DNA of 64,000 nucleotides from a virus: IMG/VR virus record IMGVR_UViG_3300036768_000843, positions 1 to 64,000 of that record; one strand, 5' to 3'. Shown piece by piece: positions 24,482 to 32,813 of this stretch (position 1 is its first letter; each line of letters starts with the position of its first letter). The notes under the pieces were generated by a model. It saw only the letters and a program-made list of their open reading frames with translations, ran no database searches and was not told where the DNA came from. The position numbers and the translations under genes were made by a program.

Positions 24482-24874
24482 CTAAGGGCGTCGTGTCGGG
24501 ACAAGCCAGGGTAGTGTCAGTGGAACCGCTACCGGCTGCAGCTCGCCGCGAATCCGCCTTTGCCGTGGCGCACGTGGACCGCTTGCGGCGGCGATCGTGA
24601 GCGTTACGCGGTCACCTGCGCGCAACTCGCCGCGATGACGTCGCGGCAATGCGAACGTCACGCTCGTCGGATGCGGACGAACGGCGGCACGAAATCGCGC
24701 GTCGTCGAGCTTCACGTCGAGCCAGCGACCGCTCCAGCCTACGTGGACGAGGCCGCGAACGATCGCTGCTGGAACGGCAACGCGCAATCCGCCATCGCCT
24801 TCGGCGCGGGCGGTAGCCTCGAAGCGGAACACACCGTCAGTTGGCAGGATCGTCTGGACGATTCGTTTAGGCAC
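24482..24874 (-). CDS. DUF1905-like small beta protein
   Basis: A 130-aa protein with a GTG start. The order AVPAAIV, WLDVKLDDARFRAAV, SVTFALPRRHRGELRAGD, VTLTIA resembles the DUF1905 domain (a small beta barrel also fused to YdeI-like proteins). No catalytic role is known for the domain. It ends in a basic Pro-rich tail. Confidence 0.5.
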   Translation of the reverse strand: MPKRIVQTILPTDGVFRFEATARAEGDGGLRVAVPAAIVRGLVHVGWSGRWLDVKLDDARFRAAVRPHPTSVTFALPRRHRGELRAGDRVTLTIAAASGPRAPRQRRIRGELQPVAVPLTLPWLVPTRRP

Positions 24875-24970
24875 TCGTACAAGTTACAACTCTTCGTATC
24901 TAAAAATTCACGAACGACCTTGCAGAGATCTGCCAGCTGCGCGAGGGTAGCCGCAAAGGAGTGCGCGCAG

Positions 24971-25507
24971 ATGGGCAGGCTTCCTCTCGCTTTCGCCGGT
25001 AAAGACATCACGTTCAGGATCCCTTACACGCTTGCGGCCGATCTGGACGCTGGCCCAAATGCTTCGGGCATCGTCTTCCCGGAAGCCAGCTTCCTGCACA
25101 ACGTCGACAAGCCGTTCGAGATCCATCGCATCCGGATCAGTTTGACTGCCAAGGGTACGCCGGCAGGCTTCACGTCACCGACGATCCTGGAGCCGCAACC
25201 GACGACGCTCGCGAAGCGCGTACGTCTGCGCATCACCGACTTCTCGAAGAACGAGAACCTGACCAAGAGCGCCACGCTCGTCAATCAGATCCTGCAGCAG
25301 AACACGCAGTCGTGGGATCTCGAAGAGCCCTACACGATCGTGCGCAGCGAAGGCTTCCAGGTGCAGGTCGACACGGCCGACTTTCCGGCGGTCGTCATTC
25401 TCGATTCGAACCTCGAACCCGAGCGCGTGCCCGTAACGCTGGTCCGCGTCGAGGTCAGCTTCCAGGGCTACCTGGACATCATCGGGCCGCCCAGCGAGAC
25501 GCGCTGA
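24971..25507 (+). CDS. structural-type beta protein
   Basis: A 178-aa protein starting MGRLPLAFAGKDITFRI, with AAGGAG 9 nt upstream. It is strand-rich (FEIHRIRISLTAKG, VRLRITDFSK, VPVTLVRVEVSFQGYLDII) with no Cys and no membrane helix. It is the first gene of an operon with 25507 and 25831. Another capsid-shell or connector candidate by composition; family not recognised. Confidence 0.7.
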   Translation: MGRLPLAFAGKDITFRIPYTLAADLDAGPNASGIVFPEASFLHNVDKPFEIHRIRISLTAKGTPAGFTSPTILEPQPTTLAKRVRLRITDFSKNENLTKSATLVNQILQQNTQSWDLEEPYTIVRSEGFQVQVDTADFPAVVILDSNLEPERVPVTLVRVEVSFQGYLDIIGPPSETR

Positions 25508-25815
25508 TGCAGAATTCGCACTTCGAGACGCTGACCGTTCAGCCCGTCGGAACGGCGGTGCCGACGACGATCGTCAAGGCGGCCAAGGTACCTCTCCGCG
25601 TGCTCGTCATGAACGCGGGTCCCGTCGTGATCTTCATCGCGGGAACGACCACGGACCTGACGCCCCTGCCGTCGACGGCAACGTTCCGCTTGTTTCCCGG
25701 GCAGACGCAGGTGTTCGTTGCAGCTCCGCAGCAGGGACTCTACTGTGTGGGCGCGGCGACCGGTGGGCTTCTGTCCGTCAGCACCTCGGAAGCGTTCCCG
25801 CTCGCAATCTCTTAA
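25507..25815 (+). CDS. small structural-type beta protein
   Basis: A 102-aa protein starting MQNSHFETLTV; its ATG overlaps the previous stop (TGATG), so translation is coupled. Strand-rich (RVLVMNAGPVVIFIAG, RLFPGQTQVFVAAPQQG). The layout resembles small surface or decoration proteins. Inference only. Confidence 0.7.
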   Translation: MQNSHFETLTVQPVGTAVPTTIVKAAKVPLRVLVMNAGPVVIFIAGTTTDLTPLPSTATFRLFPGQTQVFVAAPQQGLYCVGAATGGLLSVSTSEAFPLAIS

Positions 25816-25830
25816 CCGAAAGGCCATGCC

Positions 25831-26193
25831 GTGAAGCTCGACGAGACATGGGACGATCGCTACCAGCTGATCAACGCGCCGTACCTGCACTACGGAGTCG
25901 TCACGACTGCTGTCAACTTCACCGCTGGCGTCGATAGCGCTGCAGCGGTGATCCTCGCGACTGCCGCCATCACCGTGACGCTGCCCGACGCGACGACGCG
26001 AAAGGGGAAAGCGTACTGGATCAAGAACGCCAACGTCCTGGGCAACGTGACGGTCGCCACGATAGGCGGACAGCCGATCGATGGGACTGTCGCAAACCGG
26101 ACGCTCGGTCAGAACGCGGGCGCGCTGTTCGTGTCCGACGGCACCGGCTGGCGGATTCTGGGTACGTACGCTGGTGCGTTCCCGCTGCCCTGA
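25831..26193 (+). CDS. small structural-type beta protein
   Basis: A 120-aa protein with a GTG start after AAAGG. The pattern AITVTLPDATTRKGKAYWIK, VTVATIGGQPIDG and DGTGWRILGTYAG is common in short phage-borne beta-helix or fibre proteins. Last gene of the 24971-26193 operon. Confidence 0.7.
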   Translation: MKLDETWDDRYQLINAPYLHYGVVTTAVNFTAGVDSAAAVILATAAITVTLPDATTRKGKAYWIKNANVLGNVTVATIGGQPIDGTVANRTLGQNAGALFVSDGTGWRILGTYAGAFPLP

Positions 26194-26289
26194 TAGCTCT
26201 AAGTCGTTGAAATCGCTCGGGTAACGCCCGAGTGAACAACGGTGCTGCGCTCGTCGTCCATCTCGTGTACAACAAGTCGAGAGGTACTT

Positions 26290-26748
26290 GTGAAGCCAGC
26301 AATGCGTGTTGTCGTCGTGCTCGCGAGTCTTTGCCTCGCGAGCTGCACCCAGAGCGGATCGAGCACCGGAAGCGATCCGGATGCAAGCGATCCGGATCTC
26401 GACGCTGGAATGGGCACGTCGTCGGACGGTGCGGGTGCTATCGATGCGTCATACAAACCGTGTCCGACATGCTGTGATCCGATCGCGCAGACGGGCTGTG
26501 GTGCGGGCGAGGCGTGTTACCACGACCAAGAGAGCGCGTCGCTCATGTCATATTGCGCGATGGCCGGGACGAAGATGGTACTCGCTGCCTGCGTCAGCGA
26601 CAGCGAATGTGCCCCCGGATTCGACTGTTTTTCACTGTTTCACAACTGTCGGAAGTTCTGCGTCACCGACGCAGACTGCCCGAGCGCGACGCCACAGTGC
26701 GTGCGTGGCATGACGCCGGCAGATCCGCCGTACGGGATCTGTTTCTAG
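26290..26748 (+). CDS. Cys-rich lipoprotein of myxobacterial type
   Basis: A 152-aa protein. The signal peptide (VVVVLASLCLASC) ends in a lipobox Cys, so it should be lipidated in the cell envelope. The mature part is Asp/Ser-rich, then carries many Cys in the C-x-x-D-x-x-C and C-APGFDC style (SDSECAPGFDC, TDADCPSATPQC) common in myxobacterial lipoproteins. GTG at 26290 and ATG at 26302 are both possible. An imperfect hairpin at 26215-26233 lies upstream. It looks acquired from a host and may alter the cell surface. Confidence 0.8.
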   Translation: MKPAMRVVVVLASLCLASCTQSGSSTGSDPDASDPDLDAGMGTSSDGAGAIDASYKPCPTCCDPIAQTGCGAGEACYHDQESASLMSYCAMAGTKMVLAACVSDSECAPGFDCFSLFHNCRKFCVTDADCPSATPQCVRGMTPADPPYGICF

Positions 26749-27761
26749 TCGAACATCGCGATTTGGTAGTGAATGCTCGACCCGAAGATCGGACCGTCAA
26801 GCGCCGTTAGTGTGAGAAACGGGGTTCCGGGATAGTCAATTTTGAGCGTGCCTGAGCCAGCGGCGGGGATCGTGATCAGCTCAAGCTCTGTTGTGTTGCC
26901 GATGTAGGCGATGCTACTGCCGAAGTTGGCGCGCTCCTTCGGCCATACGCCTTCGACGCGAAGCCGCACGGGAACATTGTTGAAGTTGCGTGCGTTGACG
27001 CGGATCGCTCGGCGTCCCATGCATGGGTAGACGATTGGAGGTGCGCCCCCAGCGGGATAGAACGGCTTGAGTACGCCCGCGTCGTAGTAAGGCGCGCGCT
27101 CCCTTGGCGGTAGCACGCCGCTGCTCGTCAAGTAGAGCAGCAAGCGTAACTCGGGCGTCTTGAAAAAGCCGGGCCCCGCATTGTTCGGCAGGGCGTTAAG
27201 TTGCGTACCGAATTTGCTCGTTCCGCCCGGCTCGATTGGAGTATATGAATCGTCGAAGTATGACGTCCAATGAGCGCGGATCAGAATTGGACCGTTTAGC
27301 TGACCGATCAGTGGCGCGTGGACGGATAGCTCTTGTTCAGTCTCCAGTTCGCCACCATAGTTCACGAAGCCTTGTGGGATCGTGATCGATTTTCCGGTGG
27401 CACCGTCGAGCGTACCGCCTTGACCGACCGCAGTCTGTGTATTCTCAGCGGGCTGCTGTGGCAGCGCCGGAAAATTTAGAATGCACTTGTCAACGTCGCT
27501 GCGCGGCGCGATTGCGATACCGGAGAGGCTCGGTATCGGCGGCAACAAGAAGTCCCCGTTCGACGGGACGATCGGAATCGCACCCTTGGGCAAGAACGCC
27601 GTCGACGTCCCAGGCAGGTTCTTGACCGGCGGGTAGCTGATCGACCCGTTGTCCGGATCCTGCGCCTGGCCACGGTTGCCCCAGTTGGTCAGGATCAGCT
27701 CGTAGACGCCGTCGGCGAGCTGCTTGGCATCGGCAAACGTACGGGGGTTGATCTGCGCCAT
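26745..27761 (-). CDS. large beta-rich structural-type protein
   Basis: A 338-aa protein. No membrane helix; strand-rich with Pro/Gly loops (GRRAIRVNARNFNNVPVRLR, TELELITIPAAGSGTL, IHYQIAMFD). Low Cys. Its size and make-up would suit a capsid or spike-base protein, making it an alternative main shell candidate to 16496. It overlaps the lipoprotein stop by 4 bp on the other strand. Not recognised. Confidence 0.7.
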   Translation of the reverse strand: MAQINPRTFADAKQLADGVYELILTNWGNRGQAQDPDNGSISYPPVKNLPGTSTAFLPKGAIPIVPSNGDFLLPPIPSLSGIAIAPRSDVDKCILNFPALPQQPAENTQTAVGQGGTLDGATGKSITIPQGFVNYGGELETEQELSVHAPLIGQLNGPILIRAHWTSYFDDSYTPIEPGGTSKFGTQLNALPNNAGPGFFKTPELRLLLYLTSSGVLPPRERAPYYDAGVLKPFYPAGGAPPIVYPCMGRRAIRVNARNFNNVPVRLRVEGVWPKERANFGSSIAYIGNTTELELITIPAAGSGTLKIDYPGTPFLTLTALDGPIFGSSIHYQIAMFD

Positions 27762-27811
27762 CGGCCTGACATCCTAGCGTGCCAGTACGTCTACGTGATA
27801 GGTTAGAAGCC

Positions 27812-27961
27812 ATGTTCGGTCGCCGTGTTCCCAAAGCTCCTGTCCGGCAGGTGCCGCAGACTGGCAAGAACTGCTGCGTCCGCACGGTACCCAACCTTCA
27901 GCCGGCGCAGCGTCCAGCGCTACGCCCCGCGCCGCGCCCCCACCCGTTCGTCAAGCGCTAA
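27812..27961 (+). CDS. very small basic Pro-rich protein
   Basis: A 49-aa protein starting MFGRRVPKAPVRQV with a CC pair and a Pro/Arg-rich tail. It is 12 bp upstream of the larger basic protein gene. Small size makes it uncertain, but start, spacing and composition fit the following genes. Confidence 0.55.
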   Translation: MFGRRVPKAPVRQVPQTGKNCCVRTVPNLQPAQRPALRPAPRPHPFVKR

Positions 27962-27973
27962 GGAGAGAACAAG

Positions 27974-28288
27974 ATGTTCGAGGACTCGTTCGGTGATTCG
28001 TTCGGTGCGCGCCCCAAGAAGCGCGGAGGCAAGAAGCGTGGAGGCAAGAAGCGCGGGCGCACGACCGCCAGCTGCCGCGTCGGAACCATCAGCTTCCGGA
28101 CGAGGCGCGGCAAGCTGATCGAATTCCGCGGCAAGAAAGGCCCCGGCTGCCCGCCTCGGAAGAAGCCCTCGACGCGCCATCTCGCGGTGTACAAGCGCAA
28201 GCTCGCCGACGCCGCCAAGATGTGCAAGGGCCAGTCGCTGGCGAAGTTCCGGCGCTGCGTCGCACGCACGATGCCCCAGGTGCTCTAG
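27974..28288 (+). CDS. basic protein with KKRGGKKRG repeats
   Basis: A 104-aa protein with AAGGAG upstream. A short acidic head is followed by three KKRGG repeats, then a basic Cys-containing domain (GPGCPPRKKPS, KMCKGQSLAKFRRCVA). The composition resembles nucleic-acid-condensing proteins of viruses. Role in packing DNA is inference. Confidence 0.75.
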   Translation: MFEDSFGDSFGARPKKRGGKKRGGKKRGRTTASCRVGTISFRTRRGKLIEFRGKKGPGCPPRKKPSTRHLAVYKRKLADAAKMCKGQSLAKFRRCVARTMPQVL

Positions 28289-28291
28289 CGA

Positions 28292-28510
28292 ATGGATCTT
28301 CTGCAAACGGTCATCGAGCGGTGGGGATTTCCCGTCGGGTTCGCCGTGTGGCTCATGATGGGCGTCACGCGGGAATTGCGGGAAATCCGCCTGACACTGC
28401 AGAAGCTCACGGTCGTCAACGCCGTGATCCTAAAGACGCTCGACGTCCCCGAGCCTGCCTCGCTGGCCGTTGGCACCGTCGATGAAAAGAACAAGACCCA
28501 GGAGGCATGA
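28292..28510 (+). CDS. holin- or YvrJ-like small membrane protein
   Basis: A 72-aa protein. WGFPVGFAVWLMMGV is a short N-terminal membrane segment with the GFP-x-x-x-A-x-x-L signature of the YvrJ group, followed by a coiled segment (ELREIRLTLQKLTVVN). Proteins of this layout occur in phage lysis or membrane modules. It is coupled to the next gene. Confidence 0.65.
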   Translation: MDLLQTVIERWGFPVGFAVWLMMGVTRELREIRLTLQKLTVVNAVILKTLDVPEPASLAVGTVDEKNKTQEA

Positions 28511-28734
28511 ATCCCGTGTGGTCATTCGCTGCGTCCGTTGCGATCTTCGTGGTGTTAGGGCTCGGGCTGGGGCTGTGGCAATGGCGGACCCGCTACAGTA
28601 CTCGGCGCGTGGCTGTCGAAGTCGATCAGCATATCCACGCGGCTGCCGAAATCGCGCAGCGTCGACACCAGCAGAAGTTTGGCCGCGCGAGCACCGACAT
28701 CGCGCGAGCCGTGAACGGAACCCGTCCTGCGTAA
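28507..28734 (+). CDS. small single-pass membrane protein
   Basis: A 75-aa protein with ATGA overlap to the previous gene. An N-terminal helix (SFAASVAIFVVLGLGLGLW) is followed by a basic, helical tail. Its size and coupling to a YvrJ-like gene recall spanin or holin pairs, but there is no lipobox or other hallmark. Confidence 0.65.
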   Translation: MNPVWSFAASVAIFVVLGLGLGLWQWRTRYSTRRVAVEVDQHIHAAAEIAQRRHQQKFGRASTDIARAVNGTRPA

Positions 28735-28752
28735 TCGCGAACAGGACCGCAA

Positions 28753-29043
28753 GTGCAGTTGGCAGTACCCCTTACAGCACTCGTCGCCGCTCTCGGGTGG
28801 CTTCCGATCCTGATTCGTTTTTTGCGCGCTTGGCGCGAACGTAGTAACCCGATCAGCTTCGCGATCTGCGTGCTGATCCTCATGGCTCTCTACGTGCCGC
28901 CTTACATCGCGAGCATGCTGCCCAGTTCTTGGCCAGTTGCCGCGATCGTCACGATCGACTTCATCGCGTGCGCCACGTTCTACGCAGCACTCTATCGAGC
29001 TGCGCGAAGGTTTCCGAGCACGCGCGCGAGTGCTCGGAACTAG
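28753..29043 (+). CDS. small multi-pass membrane protein
   Basis: A 96-aa protein with a GTG start. Three membrane helices (about 3-22, 35-52, 60-82). Converges with the gene at 29040 with a 4-bp overlap. With 28292 and 28507 it forms a cluster of three membrane proteins that could act in lysis or membrane remodelling. Confidence 0.65.
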   Translation: MQLAVPLTALVAALGWLPILIRFLRAWRERSNPISFAICVLILMALYVPPYIASMLPSSWPVAAIVTIDFIACATFYAALYRAARRFPSTRASARN

Positions 29044-29378
29044 CGGCCCGGCGCGAGGTAGTAGACGCCCGGCGGCACCCCAGGAGGAGCCGTGATCGTC
29101 TGCGCCGCCCACGTCATGCGCCCGTCGGCCAGGCGGGTCCGGTAGCGCAGCTCCACGAGGAACGGGCGCGACAGCGGGTAGGGCTGCGACTGGTGCGCGC
29201 CCGGAGGCAGAATGCCCGGCTGAGGCGGCCGAGGGGCCATCGGCAGGTTGTGTCCTTGGGCTTGCAGTTTCTGCACGGCGTCGCCGAGCGCGCCGCGCAT
29301 TCCACCCGGCTTCGTGGGATCGACGGCAACCGTACCGAGCACCTGACCGTTGGGATCGCGAAGATTGGCGTACATCAT
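29040..29378 (-). CDS. hypothetical protein
   Basis: A 112-aa protein starting with two Met after AAAGGAG. The first third (NLRDPNGQVLGTVAVDP) is strand-rich, followed by a Pro-rich linker (MAPRPPQPGILPPG) and a strand-rich end (FLVELRYRTRLADG). Not recognised. Confidence 0.65.
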   Translation of the reverse strand: MMYANLRDPNGQVLGTVAVDPTKPGGMRGALGDAVQKLQAQGHNLPMAPRPPQPGILPPGAHQSQPYPLSRPFLVELRYRTRLADGRMTWAAQTITAPPGVPPGVYYLAPGR

Positions 29379-29394
29379 TTTCTCTTTTTCTCCT

Positions 29395-29769
29395 TTACCG
29401 ATATCGAAACACAGCTTCGCGCGCCGCGACGTCGAGTAGCCACGCGATCTGGCTGTCGGGGACCGCGCCCTCGACACGGATCATGCCCGTTGGCCGACGC
29501 AGAACGAACGTGACCGGTACGTGCATGACTCCGAGGCGGTTGGCGAGGTTTTGGACCTCGGGGTTTTTGTCGTTGGCGTCGAGCATGTAGATCGGCACGA
29601 CGTGCCGATATCGCTGCGCGATTCGCCAGAAGCGCGGCTTGTATTCAGCACAAGCTTCACAGCCCGAGATCGTGAACAGTACGACGACAGTACGAGCGAG
29701 GTCGTTGGGCGGCACGTGCGTCGACGCTATCTTACGCGGAATCCCCCTGTCGTGATAGACATTTGGCAT
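29395..29769 (-). CDS. thioredoxin-fold protein
   Basis: A 124-aa protein. VVLFTISGCEACAEYKPRFW has the thioredoxin CxxC (CEAC) after the first strand, and MHVPVTFVLRRPTG contains the cis-Pro strand. No signal peptide, so it would act in the cytoplasm or a particle. May keep Cys-rich element proteins reduced or form disulfides. Its start codon overlaps that of the divergent gene by 2 bp (CATG). Confidence 0.85.
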   Translation of the reverse strand: MPNVYHDRGIPRKIASTHVPPNDLARTVVVLFTISGCEACAEYKPRFWRIAQRYRHVVPIYMLDANDKNPEVQNLANRLGVMHVPVTFVLRRPTGMIRVEGAVPDSQIAWLLDVAAREAVFRYR

Positions 29770-30367
29770 GCTCGTTCAGTCGCTCTCGCTCGTCCCCGGC
29801 GGCCTCGGCGCGCCTGCTCTCGTCAAGGGGCAAGACTTCAACTGCAACGTCAGCATCTGCTACGGCATCGGCGCGGCGAACGATGCGCTGTTTCAGCAGT
29901 TGCAGATGAAGCTCAACACGCTGTCGGGCGCGGCCGGGTTCGCGCCGATCCGCGTGGACGGTTTCATCGGACGGGAAACGCTCGCCGCTCTCGCAGCGCT
30001 GAAGAAGATCGGCTTCGATCCGTCACCGTACGCGACGAAAGAGGCGGTCGCCGCCAACGCACGCACGCTCGTCGAGCTTCTGACCGGGCTCGCGAACATC
30101 CAAGAAACCGTCGCGAAGGCGTCCGGCCAGCCGTCACCGCTTAGGCCTCCCGGTACGCCAGTCAGGCCTCCCGGCGTGCCCGCTACCCCACCGAGCGCGC
30201 TACCACCACCGATCACGGCCGAGCTGCCGCCCGGCATGCTACCAGCTGCTGCGCTGCCGCAGCCGAAATCCAAGCTGGGATGGATCGGCCTGGGGCTCGT
30301 CGCGGCGCTCGCTGTCGGCGGCCTCGGCTACGTTCTCTACCGCCGCAGGGCGCAAAGGAGCTACTGA
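29768..30367 (+). CDS. peptidoglycan-binding-like anchored protein, paralogue 1
   Basis: A 199-aa protein. GQDFNCNVSICYGIG is a signature shared by the next two genes, followed by a PG_binding_1-like domain (ALFQQLQMKLNTL, VDGFIGRETLAALAAL, then EAVAANARTLVELL). A Pro-rich linker leads to a membrane helix (WIGLGLVAALAVGGLGYVLY) and RRRAQ. The three tandem paralogues may form a heteromeric wall-contacting complex in a membrane. Confidence 0.8.
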   Translation: MLVQSLSLVPGGLGAPALVKGQDFNCNVSICYGIGAANDALFQQLQMKLNTLSGAAGFAPIRVDGFIGRETLAALAALKKIGFDPSPYATKEAVAANARTLVELLTGLANIQETVAKASGQPSPLRPPGTPVRPPGVPATPPSALPPPITAELPPGMLPAAALPQPKSKLGWIGLGLVAALAVGGLGYVLYRRRAQRSY

Positions 30368-30369
30368 CC

Positions 30370-31056
30370 GTGCTGACCGTCGAAGGTGTCCATGCAGGCC
30401 TCGGAGCCACGGGCCGGCTGCTCGTCAAGGGACAGGACTTCAACTGCAACGCGAGCATCTGTTACGGCATCGGTGCGGCAAACCATGCGCTGTTTCAGCA
30501 GCTGCAACAGACGCTGAACCAGTACGCACGCATGGGCCTGACCGCGTTTCGCAGTCCGCTCGTCGTCGACGGCTTCATCGGCAGCGCGACCACGGCCGCC
30601 GCACGCGCAGCAGCTACTGCCGCGCTCCTGCCTGATCCGGGATCGACCAAGGAAGCAATCGCTGCCAATGCGCAGATTCTTCTGTACGGTCTGCAGAACT
30701 TCCTCGGCAGTGTCGGCGCGCCTCCGTCACCGATCGTGACGTCGCAGCCAACGCCCGCGTCAGTTCCGGTGAGCACCGCGGCATCCCAAGGCGCGAGCAT
30801 CACGCAGCCGACAGCTCAGCCGCTGCCACAGCAGGCTGCCGCTGCAGGACAGATCCCGTCTAGGACCGCGAGCACCGCTCCGATGGCTCCGACGACCGCA
30901 CCTCCGACCACGACTGCACCTTCCGCCTCGATCGCTCCTACTCCTGCCAAGGTCCCGCTCTGGGTCTGGATCGCGGGCGGTGCCGTCGGCGTGGTCGTGA
31001 TTGGCGGGATCGGCTACGCGCTGCTGAACAAACCCAAGGCCGACGTGCCTTACTGA
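30370..31056 (+). CDS. peptidoglycan-binding-like anchored protein, paralogue 2
   Basis: A 228-aa protein with a GTG start 2 bp after the previous stop. It has the same GQDFNCNASICYGIG signature, a DG-x-IG domain (VVDGFIGSATTAAA) and a longer Ala/Pro/Thr linker. The end is a membrane helix (LWVWIAGGAVGVVVIGGIGY) with a short basic tail. Clear tandem duplicate. Confidence 0.8.
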   Translation: MLTVEGVHAGLGATGRLLVKGQDFNCNASICYGIGAANHALFQQLQQTLNQYARMGLTAFRSPLVVDGFIGSATTAAARAAATAALLPDPGSTKEAIAANAQILLYGLQNFLGSVGAPPSPIVTSQPTPASVPVSTAASQGASITQPTAQPLPQQAAAAGQIPSRTASTAPMAPTTAPPTTTAPSASIAPTPAKVPLWVWIAGGAVGVVVIGGIGYALLNKPKADVPY

Positions 31057-31065
31057 GGAGCTGCC

Positions 31066-31617
31066 GTGCCGCTCAAGCTCGGTGTCGACTTCAACTGCAA
31101 CGCGAGCATCTGCTACGGCATCGGCGCGACCAGCGACGCGCTGTTTCGGCGGCTGCAACAGACGCTGAATGCTTACGGCGCGGGGCTTGTCGTCGACGGA
31201 CGCATCGGTGCGAACACGGTCAGCGCCGTGCAGCGAATCTCGCGCGAGCGCGCACTTCCGTGGACGAGCGCTTCGCGCGAGGTGATCGCTGCGAATGCCG
31301 ATGCGATCGTCGCGCAGCTCGCGTCTTTGGCGTTGCCGCCCGCCGAGCCTCCACCCGAGATCATGTCGGTCGTGCAGCAGGCGGTCACGGCGTGCCGCCA
31401 AGACCGATCGAGCCCGACTTGCACGAACGCCAAGGCGTTGTGCAAGACCGTTCGCGGGACCCCAAACGCTCAGCTCCCCGGCGTCGGCGAGCTGTGTGCG
31501 GCTGTCCGGTTGCCGCTCTGGATGCGCTGGACGATCGGCGCGCTGGCTGTCTTTGGCATCGCAACCGGCAGCGTCATCGCCTACCGGCACTATCGACGGG
31601 CAAAGACGCGGCTGTGA
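31066..31617 (+). CDS. peptidoglycan-binding-like anchored protein, paralogue 3
   Basis: A 183-aa protein with a GTG start after GAGGAG. DFNCNASICYGIG and VVDGRIGANTVSAV mark the same domain. The linker contains four Cys (TACRQDRSSPTCTNAKALCK...LCAAV) instead of the Pro-rich segment of its paralogues, suggesting disulfide support. Membrane helix WTIGALAVFGIATGSVIAY and basic tail. Confidence 0.8.
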   Translation: MPLKLGVDFNCNASICYGIGATSDALFRRLQQTLNAYGAGLVVDGRIGANTVSAVQRISRERALPWTSASREVIAANADAIVAQLASLALPPAEPPPEIMSVVQQAVTACRQDRSSPTCTNAKALCKTVRGTPNAQLPGVGELCAAVRLPLWMRWTIGALAVFGIATGSVIAYRHYRRAKTRL

Positions 31618-31632
31618 TAGGCTCAAGGGGCG

Positions 31633-32505
31633 ATGCTCGCTCTCTACGGTTTCGGCCAACCCTCGCTGCTTGCCGTCATCCAAGCCATCCAGGAGCGTGC
31701 CCGGCTGCGCACTCAGTCCCGAGGACTCGGAGAGCTCGTACACGACTTTGCCGCCTACGCTTCTGGAGGCCTCGATGCCGTGTACGTGTCGCCTGACGGT
31801 GCCGTGTACTGCAGCAAGATCAAGCCGCAGAACTATCAGCAGTGCAAGCTGAACAAAGCAGGCGAAGCGGGCCGAGCACCGATTCGTGAAATGCAGCGCG
31901 CCGTCGACCAATTCATCAATCTCGTCACGTCGCGCCTGCAGGGTCGTGCGTTGCGCGGGATCGTCGCGCGCGAAGACGGAACGCAGGAGGAGATGAGCAT
32001 CACGATCGACAACCTGCGCGATCCGATCGCCAAGGAGACGGGCTACGACGGGATCGTCGGACCGTCCACGCGAAACCACGTCGCGTACGCCATGACCGCC
32101 GCTGGCATTCTCAAACGCACGGATGCGCCAGACGTGAAAAACGGCGTCGCCGTGACGAACGTGTGGGCGCACCCCACGCGGCCCGATCTGATGGCAGCGT
32201 ACTCCAAAGAGATTGCCAGCTACCTGGATGGCGTCAGTCGCGATTTCGACGCGCTGATTTCCGCGTACGAAGCGCGGAAGACTCCAGCGCAGACACCCGT
32301 CGACAATCCCGACACGTTGCCCTACGTCGTGCCGCAAGCCGTGCAGGAACCCCGTGTCAAGCTCGGCAGAGCCGTCATCGGCACGGCTGCCATGTTGGGA
32401 GTGACGACCGTCGGTGCGATTGCAGCTGGCAAGAAGAAAGCAGCGCTCGACGCCATCCGGCTTGGGCCTGCTCTCGGACGTCACCGAAGATTGAAAGGTA
32501 TGTGA
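31633..32505 (+). CDS. anchored hypothetical protein
   Basis: A 290-aa protein starting MLALYGFGQPSLLAV. Residues 1-215 form a helical domain with a VYCSKIKPQNYQQCK Cys pair and KETGYDGIVGPSTRNHVAYA, which again looks like a binding-domain core (G-x-x-G-P-x-T). A helix near the end (VIGTAAMLGVTTVGAIAAG) is followed by a basic tail. Coupled to the next gene (stop and start overlap by one base). Confidence 0.7.
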   Translation: MLALYGFGQPSLLAVIQAIQERARLRTQSRGLGELVHDFAAYASGGLDAVYVSPDGAVYCSKIKPQNYQQCKLNKAGEAGRAPIREMQRAVDQFINLVTSRLQGRALRGIVAREDGTQEEMSITIDNLRDPIAKETGYDGIVGPSTRNHVAYAMTAAGILKRTDAPDVKNGVAVTNVWAHPTRPDLMAAYSKEIASYLDGVSRDFDALISAYEARKTPAQTPVDNPDTLPYVVPQAVQEPRVKLGRAVIGTAAMLGVTTVGAIAAGKKKAALDAIRLGPALGRHRRLKGM

Positions 32506-32798
32506 TGCTCGCCGCGTATCGCTACGGTTTTCCGGATCTCTACGCCTACGAACCTCCCGTTCGCCCGATGCACTACGATCAGAGCCGTCAGTACCAAGGC
32601 GTAATCGGGCGACGCTATCCGAAGGCGCGGACTTCGCGGTACCACACGCTGTATGATCAGAATATGTATCTGCAGCCTGGCGTGCCTGCTGGGCTAGGCG
32701 CGACAGCGACGTCGACGTGGGGTTCCAAGATCGCCATCGCGGGGGCCGTCCTCGCCGTTGGCGCGCTGGCTCTCGCGTTCGCGACCAGGCCACAGTAA
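32505..32798 (+). CDS. small Tyr-rich anchored protein
   Basis: A 97-aa protein. The N-terminal half is rich in Tyr, Arg and Pro (YGFPDLYAYEPPVRP). A membrane helix ends the protein (IAIAGAVLAVGALALAFA). The make-up is like that of the 57-aa protein at 45708. A relic of its 3' end seems to recur at about 33160-33196. Confidence 0.7.
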   Translation: MLAAYRYGFPDLYAYEPPVRPMHYDQSRQYQGVIGRRYPKARTSRYHTLYDQNMYLQPGVPAGLGATATSTWGSKIAIAGAVLAVGALALAFATRPQ

Positions 32799-32813
32799 GA
32801 AGAGGAAGAGATC

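Noticed and set aside
30760-32793. 677-aa minus-strand frame
   Set aside because: Lies opposite four plus-strand genes with clear domains, ribosome sites and coupling; composition is Arg/His/Asp noise.
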